From Oscillatoria princeps RMCB-10 (GTDB lineage: Bacteria; Cyanobacteriota; Cyanobacteriia; Cyanobacteriales; Oscillatoriaceae), in assembly GCA_019359235.1 (NCBI GenBank), contig JAHHHT010000007.1:62001-126000 (forward strand): a stretch of DNA of 64,000 nt. Reading direction: 5' to 3'. The notes under the pieces are model-generated. The model was not told where the DNA came from. It did not search any database and saw nothing but the letters and a program-made list of their open reading frames with translations. The position numbers and the translations under genes are program-made. This document shows, piece after piece, positions 51,857 to 60,374 of the stretch (position 1 is its first letter; each line of letters starts with the position of its first letter).

Positions 51857-52798
51857 ATGAGTCCAAAGCTTCCCCAACGGTCAAGGTCATCTGGCCCACC
51901 TGCAAAGCCGGCAAAACAGACTCAGAATAGTTCTGAGGCAGAGGTTGCTGAGTTGGGAGTTGCCGCTCAATTTGTCCCAATGGAGCGGATTAGCCTTCCC
52001 GAATCCCAACCCAGGCGCTATTTTGATGAAGCTGCCATGCAGCAGCTGACTGCTAGCGTCCAAGAACACGGCATCCTGCAGCCTATAATAGTGCGTCCTG
52101 TGGGGGAGAAGTATGAGGTAGTGGCGGGGGAGCGGAGATACCGGGCGGCGATGGAGGTGGGGCTGACGCAAGTGCCGGCGCTGGTCAGGGAGATGTCTGA
52201 CGAGCAAGCTATCCAGTACGCCTTGGTGGAGAACCTGCAGAGGGAGGATTTGAACCCAGTGGAGGAGACTGAGGGAATCTTGCAACTTCTAGCTTTGCGA
52301 CTGGGATGCGACCCAGCCGGTGTCGCTCCCTTGCTCTACCGAATGGAAAATGAAGCTAAGGGAAAAATTACCCAAAACGTTTTAGGTAACTCAGGAGCGG
52401 AAACAGTAGAGCAAGTGTTTGCCGAGTTGGGGCGAATCAGCTGGCAGTCCTTTACGCACGCCCGGTTGCCCCTTCTCAAACTTCCCGCTAACATCCTAGA
52501 AGCTCTCCGTGAGGGGCGAATCGAGTACACCAAGGCTCTAGAAATAGCCAAGTTAGAGTCAGACGCAGATCGCATGGCTCTGCTGGAAGAAGCTATTGAA
52601 CAGTCGCTGTCCCTGAGTCAAATCCGAGAAAGGGTTAAAGCTAAAAAACCCCCTGTAGAGCGAGACGAACTTCAGACCCGCCTGGAGAAGGTTTATTATA
52701 AAGTCAAGAAGTTGAAGGTGTGGGACAGCCCCTCTAAGCGCCAAAAATTTGAATTCTTGCTGGCAGAAATGGAGGCGCTGCTTTCTGGGGACGACTGA
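51857..52798 (+). CDS. ParB/RepB/Spo0J-family protein
   Basis: 313 residues with the ParB N-terminal domain: RISLPESQPRRYFDEAAMQQ, HGILQPIIVRP and GERRYRAA (CTPase/arginine-patch motif), then NLQREDLNPVEETEG and a helix-turn-helix region (ITQNVLGNSGAETVEQVFAE). The C-terminal dimerisation part (LQTRLEKVYYKVKKLKVW) is a coiled coil. No parA lies nearby, so it may be an orphan, plasmid- or phage-derived regulator rather than a segregation factor. AAGG sits 5 nt before ATG 51857. A GTCGCGAC palindrome lies upstream. Confidence 0.88.
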   Translation: MSPKLPQRSRSSGPPAKPAKQTQNSSEAEVAELGVAAQFVPMERISLPESQPRRYFDEAAMQQLTASVQEHGILQPIIVRPVGEKYEVVAGERRYRAAMEVGLTQVPALVREMSDEQAIQYALVENLQREDLNPVEETEGILQLLALRLGCDPAGVAPLLYRMENEAKGKITQNVLGNSGAETVEQVFAELGRISWQSFTHARLPLLKLPANILEALREGRIEYTKALEIAKLESDADRMALLEEAIEQSLSLSQIRERVKAKKPPVERDELQTRLEKVYYKVKKLKVWDSPSKRQKFEFLLAEMEALLSGDD

Positions 52799-52859
52799 AA
52801 GCTTCTCAAAGCTAGGCAGCACCGGCTCTCCCAAAAGCTCAACCTGTTGAATACAGATA

Positions 52860-52987
52860 TTGGGCAGTCCTGCATAAATAATGATGCGATCTTATGGAAC
52901 CCGCCCTGAAGCGCCAGACAAAATCCAAAAATCATTACTTCTTCAGCACTACCCCGTAAGGGCTTCAGGGTGAAATAGATACTTCAT
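52860..52987 (-). pseudogene. RelE/ParE-type toxin remnant
   Basis: The frame starts MKYLFHPEALTG at ATG 52987, a normal start of this toxin family, but ends at TAG after 12 codons. The remaining sequence (to about 52860) shows no continuous toxin. It overlaps the antitoxin stop by ATGA. Confidence 0.6.
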
Positions 52988-53215
52988 TGTTCAAGAAGCC
53001 GCCTCACCTGAGCTAAAGCTTCTTCCCCTGGAATTGTTTGAACAGTCCCACTGCGGACTTCCGGAACGCCGGCTCTTTGCCTCGGCTGTCCAAGCCACCT
53101 GAATGGTTGGGTCTGTATCAAATTCCAGGCTTTCTACTAGCTTCTCTGCCAGCAGTGCCCTTGACGCACTGGGCAGAGACAGGAGTTCTTCTGTCAGTTT
53201 TTCAATTGACCGCAC
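52984..53215 (-). pseudogene. Addiction-module antitoxin (CHP02574-like), frameshifted
   Basis: The first 42 codons from GTG 53215 read VRSIEKLTEELLSLPSASRA and LLAEKLVESLEFDTDP, the N-terminal half of this antitoxin family. After AKSRR the coding signal jumps by one base and continues EVRSGTVQTIPGEEALAQVR RLLEQ to the TGA at 52984. One inserted base near 53070-53080 therefore splits the gene. The normal product is a small ParD/RelB-like neutraliser of the adjacent toxin. Both parts are decayed. Confidence 0.75.
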
Positions 53216-53346
53216 AGTTCTTCGCAGAATGTTCAGTGCCGTTGGCACTGTAATAATAGTTTATGACAAACGCTCCCGTCATTGAAGATCCCGATAAGGC
53301 GAAACTCACACGTCCGGTTTGGCAGAAAAGCTGAGCGGGCCGGCTC

Positions 53347-53491
53347 AGAAACCGGGTTTCTGAATAGAACTCTCGGGTTAGATGCAAAAGTTGTCCCAGT
53401 AACCCGGTTTCTTGCGGGGGTTCAGAAACCGGGTTTCTCAATTTATCTCTTGGGTGAGATGCAACAGTTTTCTCAGAAACCCGGTTTCTCA
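53347..53491. repeat. Cluster of GAAACCGGGTTTC palindromes
   Basis: Four palindromes (AGAAACCGGGTTTCT, AACCCGGTTTCTT, AGAAACCGGGTTTCT, AGAAACCCGGTTTCT) are spaced by 30-60 bp with related GGTTAGATGCAA/GGTGAGATGCAA sequences. The last one supplies the stop codon of the GTPase gene. Confidence 0.85.
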
Positions 53492-55014
53492 GCTTCCCCC
53501 TCTACCTGAGCTCTCTTGCTCCCCAAACTCCCCCGCACTCCTTTTAACCTTTCCCGCAGTTCCTCTTTGATGCGACTGAGAATCGAAGTCTCATCCAGGG
53601 TGGCCAGAATCCGGCTGACCACGGCTTTCGGGCCATCCGCACCCCAGGACGCGCCATTGGCCAGGTAGGCTTTGGTGACTTGGCCAATCCCATAAGAGGA
53701 GACACCGGCCACACCGGCTTGGGTGATGGCCACGGACAGGTAGGGGGCCAGCGCCGCCCCGCCGGTTGCCGGTGTTGCCAGCCCCAACAGCCCTTTCAGC
53801 GACGACAGCCCCAAAGAAGCCAGGAGTTCGCTGGCGCTGATACCCCCCATCGTCAGGGCGATTTTTTGCAGCAGCCCCACCGCTCCCTGCTGGCTCATCT
53901 CAATACCATAAAGTTTCGATAGTGTCAATATCATCGCCACATCAATTGCGGCGCTGCTGAGAATGTCGAGCACGGTGACGGGGTTGAGGGCGATGGCGAA
54001 AGCTTTCGTCAGCGCGGCATTCCAGATAATCCGGTTGGCACCGGCATCCCGGATAGCCATTTTCCGCCCCACCAGTTGCTCGTTCACCTCACCGGCATAC
54101 AGCAGGGTGTTAATCGCCACTAGAGATTTCCCCTCCCGGTCTAAAATTTCGATAATTTTGAGCTTTAAATCCTCCACTTGGGGCTTCCCCCGGCTGAGCT
54201 GGACGCCCCGGGTGCCGTCGGGACGCCGCACGGCGGTGGCCACCACCGGCATCGCAGCGGCCATAACAATTTCATCGGGGGAGAGCAACTCCCGCACCCG
54301 CTCGTCGCGGATTTTCTGATAAATGGCCATGCGGTCGGCATCGGGATACTGGTCAATCTTGTTGAGTACCAGCAGCATGGGTTTGCCGACTTCCCGCAAC
54401 TGGGAGAGGGCTTCGTATTCGACCTTGGTGATGTCGCCGGCAATCACAAACAAAATCAGGTCAGCCCGGGACGCCACCTCACGGGCCAAGGCTTCCCGCG
54501 TCTGGCCATCCACTTCGTCGATGCCCGGAGTGTCAATCAGCTCCAGCTGGGACAGCCGGTAGGAAATCGGGGAATTCTGCTCGCCGCCGGCAGTTGGGGA
54601 TGCCCCCTCCAGAGCGCTGTCAAGCTGCCACTGACGGGTTTGCGCCGTGCGGGTGACGCCGTGCAGCGGGCCGGTTTCAAACACCGGCACCCCCAGCAGA
54701 GCGTTGAGCACCGAGGATTTGCCCCGCCCCACCATGCCAAAGACGGCAATCTGCACGCAATCGCGCTCTAGCTTGTCCAGCATAGCGGACAGTCCGCCAA
54801 TTTCATCTTCCAGACCGGCTCGCTCTTCGGGGGTGAGGTCAAGGGAAGCCACCAAATCGCGCAGGGAGTCTTTTGCCTGCTTGTAGTTCAATTCCGCCTG
54901 AATGTCTGTAAAGCTGAAAATGGCGCTGTCGAGCTCCTTGGCCAGGTCGGGAGCCGGCGCGTTCTGACGCTGTGCGTCGGGTGAGAATTCAAAGTCAGGC
55001 AAAGAAGATGACAA
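53473..55014 (-). CDS. Dynamin-like/Era-type GTPase with C-terminal membrane-associating region
   Basis: 513 residues. G1 is GMVGRGKSS, G3 LIDTPGIDEVDG, G4 NKID, preceded by a coiled coil (residues 25-85). After the G domain, a hydrophobic, Ala/Gly-rich region (VLDILSSAAIDVAMILTLSK; GLLGLATPATGGAALAPYLS) matches the DUF697-type membrane part of cyanobacterial GTPases. The last residues before the stop, EKPGF, are encoded by a GAAACCGGGTTTC repeat, so the natural end may have been lost. Likely a membrane-linked GTPase of unknown duty. Confidence 0.87.
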   Translation of the reverse strand: MSSSLPDFEFSPDAQRQNAPAPDLAKELDSAIFSFTDIQAELNYKQAKDSLRDLVASLDLTPEERAGLEDEIGGLSAMLDKLERDCVQIAVFGMVGRGKSSVLNALLGVPVFETGPLHGVTRTAQTRQWQLDSALEGASPTAGGEQNSPISYRLSQLELIDTPGIDEVDGQTREALAREVASRADLILFVIAGDITKVEYEALSQLREVGKPMLLVLNKIDQYPDADRMAIYQKIRDERVRELLSPDEIVMAAAMPVVATAVRRPDGTRGVQLSRGKPQVEDLKLKIIEILDREGKSLVAINTLLYAGEVNEQLVGRKMAIRDAGANRIIWNAALTKAFAIALNPVTVLDILSSAAIDVAMILTLSKLYGIEMSQQGAVGLLQKIALTMGGISASELLASLGLSSLKGLLGLATPATGGAALAPYLSVAITQAGVAGVSSYGIGQVTKAYLANGASWGADGPKAVVSRILATLDETSILSRIKEELRERLKGVRGSLGSKRAQVEGEAEKPGF

Positions 55015-55330
55015 AAGTGAACCGATACATTTTTGCTATCAATTGCTATCAATTAGTAACAAATACATAAGCTGGGAGGCTAGCTCTCAGCCAAGGCGTA
55101 TCAACCAATGCCCGCAGGGAACCCGCGAGCACAACGTCCAAACTCCAGACAAAGTGACTTCCTTTGAGAAAGAAGCTGTCTCAATCTAGTCCAAAGGCCA
55201 TTTGCCTTTGGGGTTCGGGCTTTAAGGCGATTTAGACACAGTCACCTACCTTTGGTTTTCGGGTTTAGATAGCTGTTTTGGACTTTTCAGAGCAACCACC
55301 CGCCTTTGGTTTTCGGGTTCGGGTGGCTGT
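55015..55330. other. Spacer with TTTGGTTTTCGGGTT repeats
   Basis: Three related TTTGGGGTTCGGG/TTTGGTTTTCGGGTT units (55190-55330) with complementary short arms such as CACCCGC..GGGTGG. No gene is supported. Confidence 0.55.
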
Positions 55331-55524
55331 CTTGAGCAAAGTATAGCATAGATCAGCATATAGTGGCAAATCGCTTGCTGCTGCCAGCCTCCTGCAAGCC
55401 GTAGGGTTGGGCTTAAGCTTTTGGGGCATCCTCCTGCGATCCTATTCATTCTTCACCCCTTCTTGCTCTGATCCCTTCTCCGGTTGATTGCTTTAATTAT
55501 GGAACCGGCTCGGGAGATGAACAG

Positions 55525-55570
55525 TGCCCCATGCCCCATGCCCCATGCCCCATGCCCCATGCCCCATGCC
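55525..55570. repeat. Heptanucleotide tandem repeat (CCCCATG)n
   Basis: Six tandem CCCCATG units, an STRR-class repeat, about 120 bp downstream of rpsU on its strand. Confidence 0.95.
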
Positions 55571-55689
55571 AAAATACAGGCGGACTTCCAGCTAAGCCTG
55601 AGTCCGCCTGAACTAAGTCTTAGATAAATGCTGGTTGCTGTCGGGTTGAGCGAGCAAAATTAGTCAAGCCGCTGAAGCAACAGATATTC

Positions 55690-55869
55690 TTAAGACATAC
55701 CTCTCTTGCCCCGAACCGTACTTGCCTTCCGTTTGCGCTTTTCCAGCGGCGTTTCAAAGTGCCGGCGACTCTTTACATCTGCTAATATTCCCGAGCGGGA
55801 AACTTGACGTTTAAACCGGCGCAGAGCCGATTCAATGTTTTCGTTTTCGCCTATAACCACTTGGGTCAT
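55690..55869 (-). CDS. rpsU: 30S ribosomal protein S21
   Basis: 59 residues: [20 protein letters not shown], then [20 protein letters not shown] and [10 protein letters not shown], the S21 pattern of cyanobacteria. It binds the 30S platform near the anti-Shine-Dalgarno helix and aids initiation. ATG 55869 has a perfect AAGGAGT 5 nt upstream. Length is close to other cyanobacterial S21. The C-terminal Lys/Arg tail is short (RGKRGMS). It is monocistronic. Confidence 0.95.
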   Translation of the reverse strand: MTQVVIGENENIESALRRFKRQVSRSGILADVKSRRHFETPLEKRKRKASTVRGKRGMS

Positions 55870-56576
55870 TGTTACTCCTTGACCTTGACTGTTAACAGTA
55901 ATTGAGTTGTTTGTCTGGAGCTATCAGCTTTTCTGGGCTGGGGACTGCGGGCTTCCGTGACCGCCACGGGTTGCGCCCAAGTGGACACAGCCACCCCGCC
56001 GCGCGGCTGCAGGACGCTAGAGATTAGAGAAAAATCTCCGACTCCCTTCTAGCCGCTTCGCCCCCCCCAGTCCCAAACCCAGCTGAAAGCTTCTCCTGAA
56101 AACTATTTTAATCGCCGGTGCGAAACGATTTGCCGGCGCAGCCACTTTCTTTTCCGGGCCTTCACGGAGCTTGGCCAAAGTTTGCTGAAGGTAGAGCCGG
56201 CACACTTCGCCGCACCGGCTGCCGGTGGGCACCTCTCCCGCCGGCCACTTGCGCCCACCAGTGCCAAACCAGCCCTACCAGTCTGAACGTCTGCCGGCCC
56301 GCTTTCCCTTATCTAACTTCCGCTTAATCGATTATTTAACCTCCCCTCTCTTTCTTGGCGTTCTACCCTGCGGGAAACCGCTGGCGCGTCTAAGGCGTCT
56401 TGGCGGTAAAAAAAATTGATTCATCCGTAACGGTAGGGTGCGTTCCCTGAATGGAACACCCCACTGATTGTAATGGCTTGAGGGAACGCACCCTACTTCT
56501 CTTCCCTCTCTTTCTTGGCGCTTTTGGCATCTTGGCGGTAAAAAAATAATTCATCCGTAAGTATGGGCAAATTATT
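55870..56576. other. Repeat-rich spacer between rpsU and the next gene
   Basis: Holds a dispersed TTGGCG..GGCGTCTTGGCGG repeat at 56354-56407, its decayed second copy near 56510-56540, and a GTAGGGTGCGTTCCC..GGGAACGCACCCTAC inverted repeat at 56433-56496. No gene is supported. Confidence 0.65.
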
Positions 56577-57857
56577 CTACCGTATAAAAGACAGGTCAAC
56601 GGCACCGAAGTTAGTGATCAAAGCCAGATTGACATTTTCCAGCCCTTTAACCAACCAGTGCACGGCGTCTCGGGTAGAAGACTCGTAGTGGCTAAACAAA
56701 ATGGAAAAACGCCGTTCCAGATAGGGCTTAACTTTGCGGCACAGGAGGACAATTTTCAGAAGCAAGCCGGTGGTGAGAGCCGGCCCGACATTGGAAATCA
56801 GGTCAATCAAGACAAAGTGGTTAGGTCGCTGCGGGCTTTCCACCACTAAAAAGTTAAGCAATTGGCTGCAAGTTCTGACCAGCAGGAAATCGCTGAACTT
56901 CTGAGAATCGCTCTGGGGCAGAGTGTTTTGCAGCTGCTTGTACAAGCGATCGTTAAATTGACGCTTGCCGTATGCGGGCTCTATTGACGAAATCAGATAT
57001 TCGTACAATTCCCTTTTAAAACTGCCGTAGGTGCGAGTTTGGCTGGTGTGGGTGAGAAAGCTGTGAGCCAAGTCCCGATAGGTATAAGACCCCTCAACTT
57101 TACCCACAAACTGTTTCAGCGATCCGTACAGTTCCCGATCGCTCAGGAGGGTGGGATTCTCCACCGGCAGGATAATCCGCCCCGCCGAAGGGGCTGGCCC
57201 AGTGCGTGCCTGCTGGGCCTTGCGCACCTGATAAGTCACGTACTGTGACAGATGGCTCTCAAATTGCTTTTGCCGTTGGGCTTGTATTTGCCGGACTGTT
57301 TGCTGGTGTTCGTAAGTGCTGCCCTCAGTCAGCAAGCAATGCTCGTATAAATAAGGATACCGCCGAATTAAAGTGCCCAGAGGTTTAGTTTCCGGGCTGC
57401 TGCTGGCCTCTGGGTTGGGCTTCATCACTTGCGCCAAGCGGCGCAGCGTCAGGTACTGCTCGCTCTGCGCGAACTGGCACACCAGTTCCTGCAAGCGCGA
57501 TCCTTTGTGGTGCCTGGAGTAAGCCCCGGCGGTTGTGCGGCACCCCTCAAACAGCTCGATCAGCTCCGCAATGCTCCCTTGCGTCTGCGAAAGCATTTGC
57601 CAGCGGTTGATCAGAATGTGGCAGCAGCGATTCAGAACAAACTTAAATTCTTGCTCAGCCTGCTTCGATGCCGTCAGCGTTTCCAGAGCTTTTGCCACTT
57701 CTGGCTCGCGATACCCCCAACTGTCTATAAACAAGTTTCGGAAGCGCTCAATCAGCTGTGCCGGCGACTCTTGTTCCACCCAGTAGAGCAGGTAATTGTA
57801 CACTGCCTGCTCTTCATAAATGTTTTGCCTGTGAGAATGGTCTGTCAAATTATCCAT
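56577..57857 (-). CDS. Conserved cyanobacterial protein of unknown function
   Basis: 426 residues, soluble and largely helical, with many Gln, Leu and aromatic residues. Motifs of note are AVYNYLLYWVEQESPAQLIE near the N-terminus, RYPYLYEHCLLTEGSTYEH in the middle, and FVLIDLISNVGPALTTGLLL near the end. No signal peptide, membrane segment or nucleotide motif is seen. The gene is isolated, with repeats on the 3' side and a long spacer on the 5' side. I do not recognise the family. Confidence 0.75.
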   Translation of the reverse strand: MDNLTDHSHRQNIYEEQAVYNYLLYWVEQESPAQLIERFRNLFIDSWGYREPEVAKALETLTASKQAEQEFKFVLNRCCHILINRWQMLSQTQGSIAELIELFEGCRTTAGAYSRHHKGSRLQELVCQFAQSEQYLTLRRLAQVMKPNPEASSSPETKPLGTLIRRYPYLYEHCLLTEGSTYEHQQTVRQIQAQRQKQFESHLSQYVTYQVRKAQQARTGPAPSAGRIILPVENPTLLSDRELYGSLKQFVGKVEGSYTYRDLAHSFLTHTSQTRTYGSFKRELYEYLISSIEPAYGKRQFNDRLYKQLQNTLPQSDSQKFSDFLLVRTCSQLLNFLVVESPQRPNHFVLIDLISNVGPALTTGLLLKIVLLCRKVKPYLERRFSILFSHYESSTRDAVHWLVKGLENVNLALITNFGAVDLSFIR

Positions 57858-58685
57858 CTGGTCTTAGCACCTCCGCTCTGGTATCCGGTCTCTTGCGACC
57901 GCCACTTCTGTTGAACTCAGTTTTGATTCACTTCTGAGCGACCCAGCAGCAGACGCTGACAAACCGCTGTGCTGACTTTTAAATAAATAAATATCAATAG
58001 TTTAGCCATCTTCACCCTTGGACGCATCCGAAAACTCACGGGTTCCCAGGTGGCTCTTGAAGGGACGCCGCCAGATGTCGCATTTCTACGCTTGCCGGCT
58101 TACCTTACCTGTGAAAACCTCAGGCCAGGTTTCCGCCCTTCAGGGTGCCCGGACAGATGTCAAGCACGCCCTGCCTCCCAAAGGCTTCTATCCCCCCATT
58201 CGATCGTATGCGGGCCCCTCACTGCCTGATGTGATCTCAACCGCCGCCCTTTGAGATCCCGATCGCTTGCAACGAGCCGGGAATTCTGCTGTGTTCTAGC
58301 AGTACCGGGCACCAGCCGCACCGGCCACCTCCCCCAGCGGGCCCGGACTCGATGGATCGAGTCTGTTCCTCTGGGAGTAGAGGCCGCTTTTGCCGGCTGT
58401 CTGCATACAATCAGCGGGGTTACTAATTACACTTTACACAACCCCCGGCTGCCCGTAAATGAAGATACCGTAAAGATCCGCCCGGGAATTAAGGATTTTC
58501 TGTAAACATTTCCTAAAAGACGCGCCTTGCGCCTTCCTCTGTGGCAAACACACTCCCCGACGCTTGACTCCAGAGGCCATAGGGTGGTAAAGAGAGATCG
58601 GGTCTGGGGCGTCGCCAGCGACGCCTGCAAATCCCCATCACGCGCTTGAGAGGAGACAGTAAATCCCGCAAACGGCACTGAAATA
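57858..58685. other. Long spacer without recognised gene
   Basis: About 830 bp. Several short frames exist on both strands but have no recognisable domain or ribosome-binding site. Scattered GGCCAGG and GCCCGG words could form RNA structure, but no known RNA class (SRP, tmRNA, RNase P) was identified. Confidence 0.4.
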
Positions 58686-58737
58686 GAATTTTAGATTTTG
58701 GATTTTGCATTAATCTAAAATCTGAAATCTAAAATTC
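58686..58737. promoter_or_regulatory. AT-rich hairpin before murF
   Basis: GAATTTTAGATTT (58686-58698) pairs exactly with AAATCTAAAATTC (58725-58737), with a further inner match GATTTT/AAAATC. It ends 13 bp before the murF ATG, so it could affect translation initiation or end upstream transcription. Confidence 0.5.
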
Positions 58738-58750
58738 CTCCCATCCCCCT

Positions 58751-60127
58751 ATGACTTTTCGTGTCACCTTAGCCCAGCTGAGCGAAATCCTCGACGCCAC
58801 GCCAGTCCACCTGCAGGATGTCGCACTCGACACACCGGCAGCCGGCATAACCACGGACACCCGCAGCCTCAAGACCGGCGAGGTGTTTGTGGCCCTGCGC
58901 GGCGAAAACTTTGACGGCCATGAATTTGTCCCCGCAGCCATCGAGAAAGGGGCTCTCGCAGCCATTACCGATCGCCAGCTTCCTGTGCCGGTGCCGCAAC
59001 TGCGGGTCGCCGACACCCTACTAGCTTACCAAGCCATCGCCCGCTGGTGGCGCAACCAGTTCCAAATTCCCGTAATTGCCGTCACCGGCTCGTTTGGCAA
59101 AACCACCACCAAGGAGCTAATCGCGGCAGTCTTGGGCACCCGAGGCAACGTCCTGAAAACCCAGCTCAACTACAACAACGAAATCGGAGTCCCCAAAACC
59201 CTCCTGGAACTCTCCGACTCCCACGACTTTGCCGTTATCGAAATGGCCATGCGAGGCCCGGGCCAGATTGCCGATCTGGCCGGGATCGCCCGCCCCACTG
59301 TGGGCGCGATCGTCAATGCCGGCACCGCCCATATCGGTTTGCTGGGCTCTGAGGAAGCGATTGCCAAAGCCAAGTGCGAGTTACTCGCCGAAATGCCCCC
59401 CACTAGCATCGCCGTGATCAACCACGACAGCAAGCTTTTAATGGAAACCGCCGCCAGCGTTTGGCAAGGAAAAACTCTCACCTACGGCTTGGAAGGGGGG
59501 GATTTGCGCGGACAGCTGGTGACGCCCGAAACCCTGGAAGTCGAGGGGGTGAGGCTTCCGCTGCCCCTGGCGGGACGCCACAATGCAAGCAACTACCTAG
59601 CCGCCCTGGCAGTGGCCAAAATCCTCGGGGTGAGTTGGGAGCCCCTCACCGCCGGCTTGCCGGTGATTCTGCCAGAAGGACGGGCGCGGCGCTACGAGCT
59701 GCCCGATGATATCGTGATTTTGGATGAAAGTTACAATGCCGGTTTAGAATCAGTGCGGGCGGCGCTGCACTTGCTGGCGCAAACCCCTGGCAAACGCCGG
59801 ATTGCCGTACTCGGAACCATGCGGGAACTGGGCGACCGGTCTGTGGAGTTCCACCGGCTCGTCGGCGCTACCGCACGCCAGCTGAATCTCGACGCCCTCT
59901 TCATTTTTGCTGATCAGGCAGAAGCGCAAGCAATGGCGACCGGCGCTGCCGGTATCCCTTTCGTAGAGACGAGGGTTATTGCCGGTGAGGGAGCTCACGC
60001 CGCTTTAGTAGAGCGTTTGAAAGCGTTTGTCCTCCCGGGCGACCGCTTGCTTTTTAAAGCTTCTCATGCTGTGAGGCTAGATAAGGTTGTCGAGCAATTT
60101 CGCAAGGAGTTTCTCCCCGAAAGTTAG
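58751..60127 (+). CDS. murF: UDP-N-acetylmuramoyl-tripeptide--D-alanyl-D-alanine ligase
   Basis: 458 residues. MurF adds D-Ala-D-Ala to UDP-MurNAc-tripeptide, the last cytoplasmic step of the peptidoglycan stem. The N-terminal uridine-binding region (ITTDTRSLKTGEVFVALRGE) is followed by the P-loop VTGSFGKTTTKELIA, QLNYNNEIGVPKTLLEL, EMAMRGPGQI, and LDESYNAGLESVRAAL in the C-terminal domain. All Mur ligase motifs are intact. ATG 58751 is preceded by a hairpin and no strong ribosome-binding site. Likely essential and soluble. Confidence 0.95.
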   Translation: MTFRVTLAQLSEILDATPVHLQDVALDTPAAGITTDTRSLKTGEVFVALRGENFDGHEFVPAAIEKGALAAITDRQLPVPVPQLRVADTLLAYQAIARWWRNQFQIPVIAVTGSFGKTTTKELIAAVLGTRGNVLKTQLNYNNEIGVPKTLLELSDSHDFAVIEMAMRGPGQIADLAGIARPTVGAIVNAGTAHIGLLGSEEAIAKAKCELLAEMPPTSIAVINHDSKLLMETAASVWQGKTLTYGLEGGDLRGQLVTPETLEVEGVRLPLPLAGRHNASNYLAALAVAKILGVSWEPLTAGLPVILPEGRARRYELPDDIVILDESYNAGLESVRAALHLLAQTPGKRRIAVLGTMRELGDRSVEFHRLVGATARQLNLDALFIFADQAEAQAMATGAAGIPFVETRVIAGEGAHAALVERLKAFVLPGDRLLFKASHAVRLDKVVEQFRKEFLPES

Positions 60128-60145
60128 GATATTTGGGGCGGGGAT

Positions 60146-60257
60146 GGTTTTATTGTTAACCGCAGATGAACGCAGATTAACGCAGATGATTTTCTTGTTT
60201 TCAGGCAGTTACTAAGAGTGGGTGGTGTCCTGTTGCGACTATTACGCTGTCGCAACA
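60146..60257. repeat. CGCAGAT repeats and TGTTGCGAC..GTCGCAACA hairpin
   Basis: A dispersed ACCGCAGATGAACGCAGATT repeat (about 60160-60189) precedes a perfect 9-bp inverted repeat at 60231-60239/60249-60257. The latter may end murF transcription or bind a regulator of the next gene. Confidence 0.55.
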
Positions 60258-60374
60258 AAGCGCGAATCGAATTGTAACTGCTGCCTGTAAACCAGTTTAG
60301 CTCCGTTTGCAGTTAGGGGTTTATCCCGAACTGCGTTCTCTCACAAACTATCAGGTTTTTGCATCTGCCAGCTT

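Noticed and set aside
57858-58750. A structural RNA gene (SRP RNA, tmRNA or RNase P RNA) in the long spacer
   Set aside because: None of the conserved cores of these RNAs was found on either strand.
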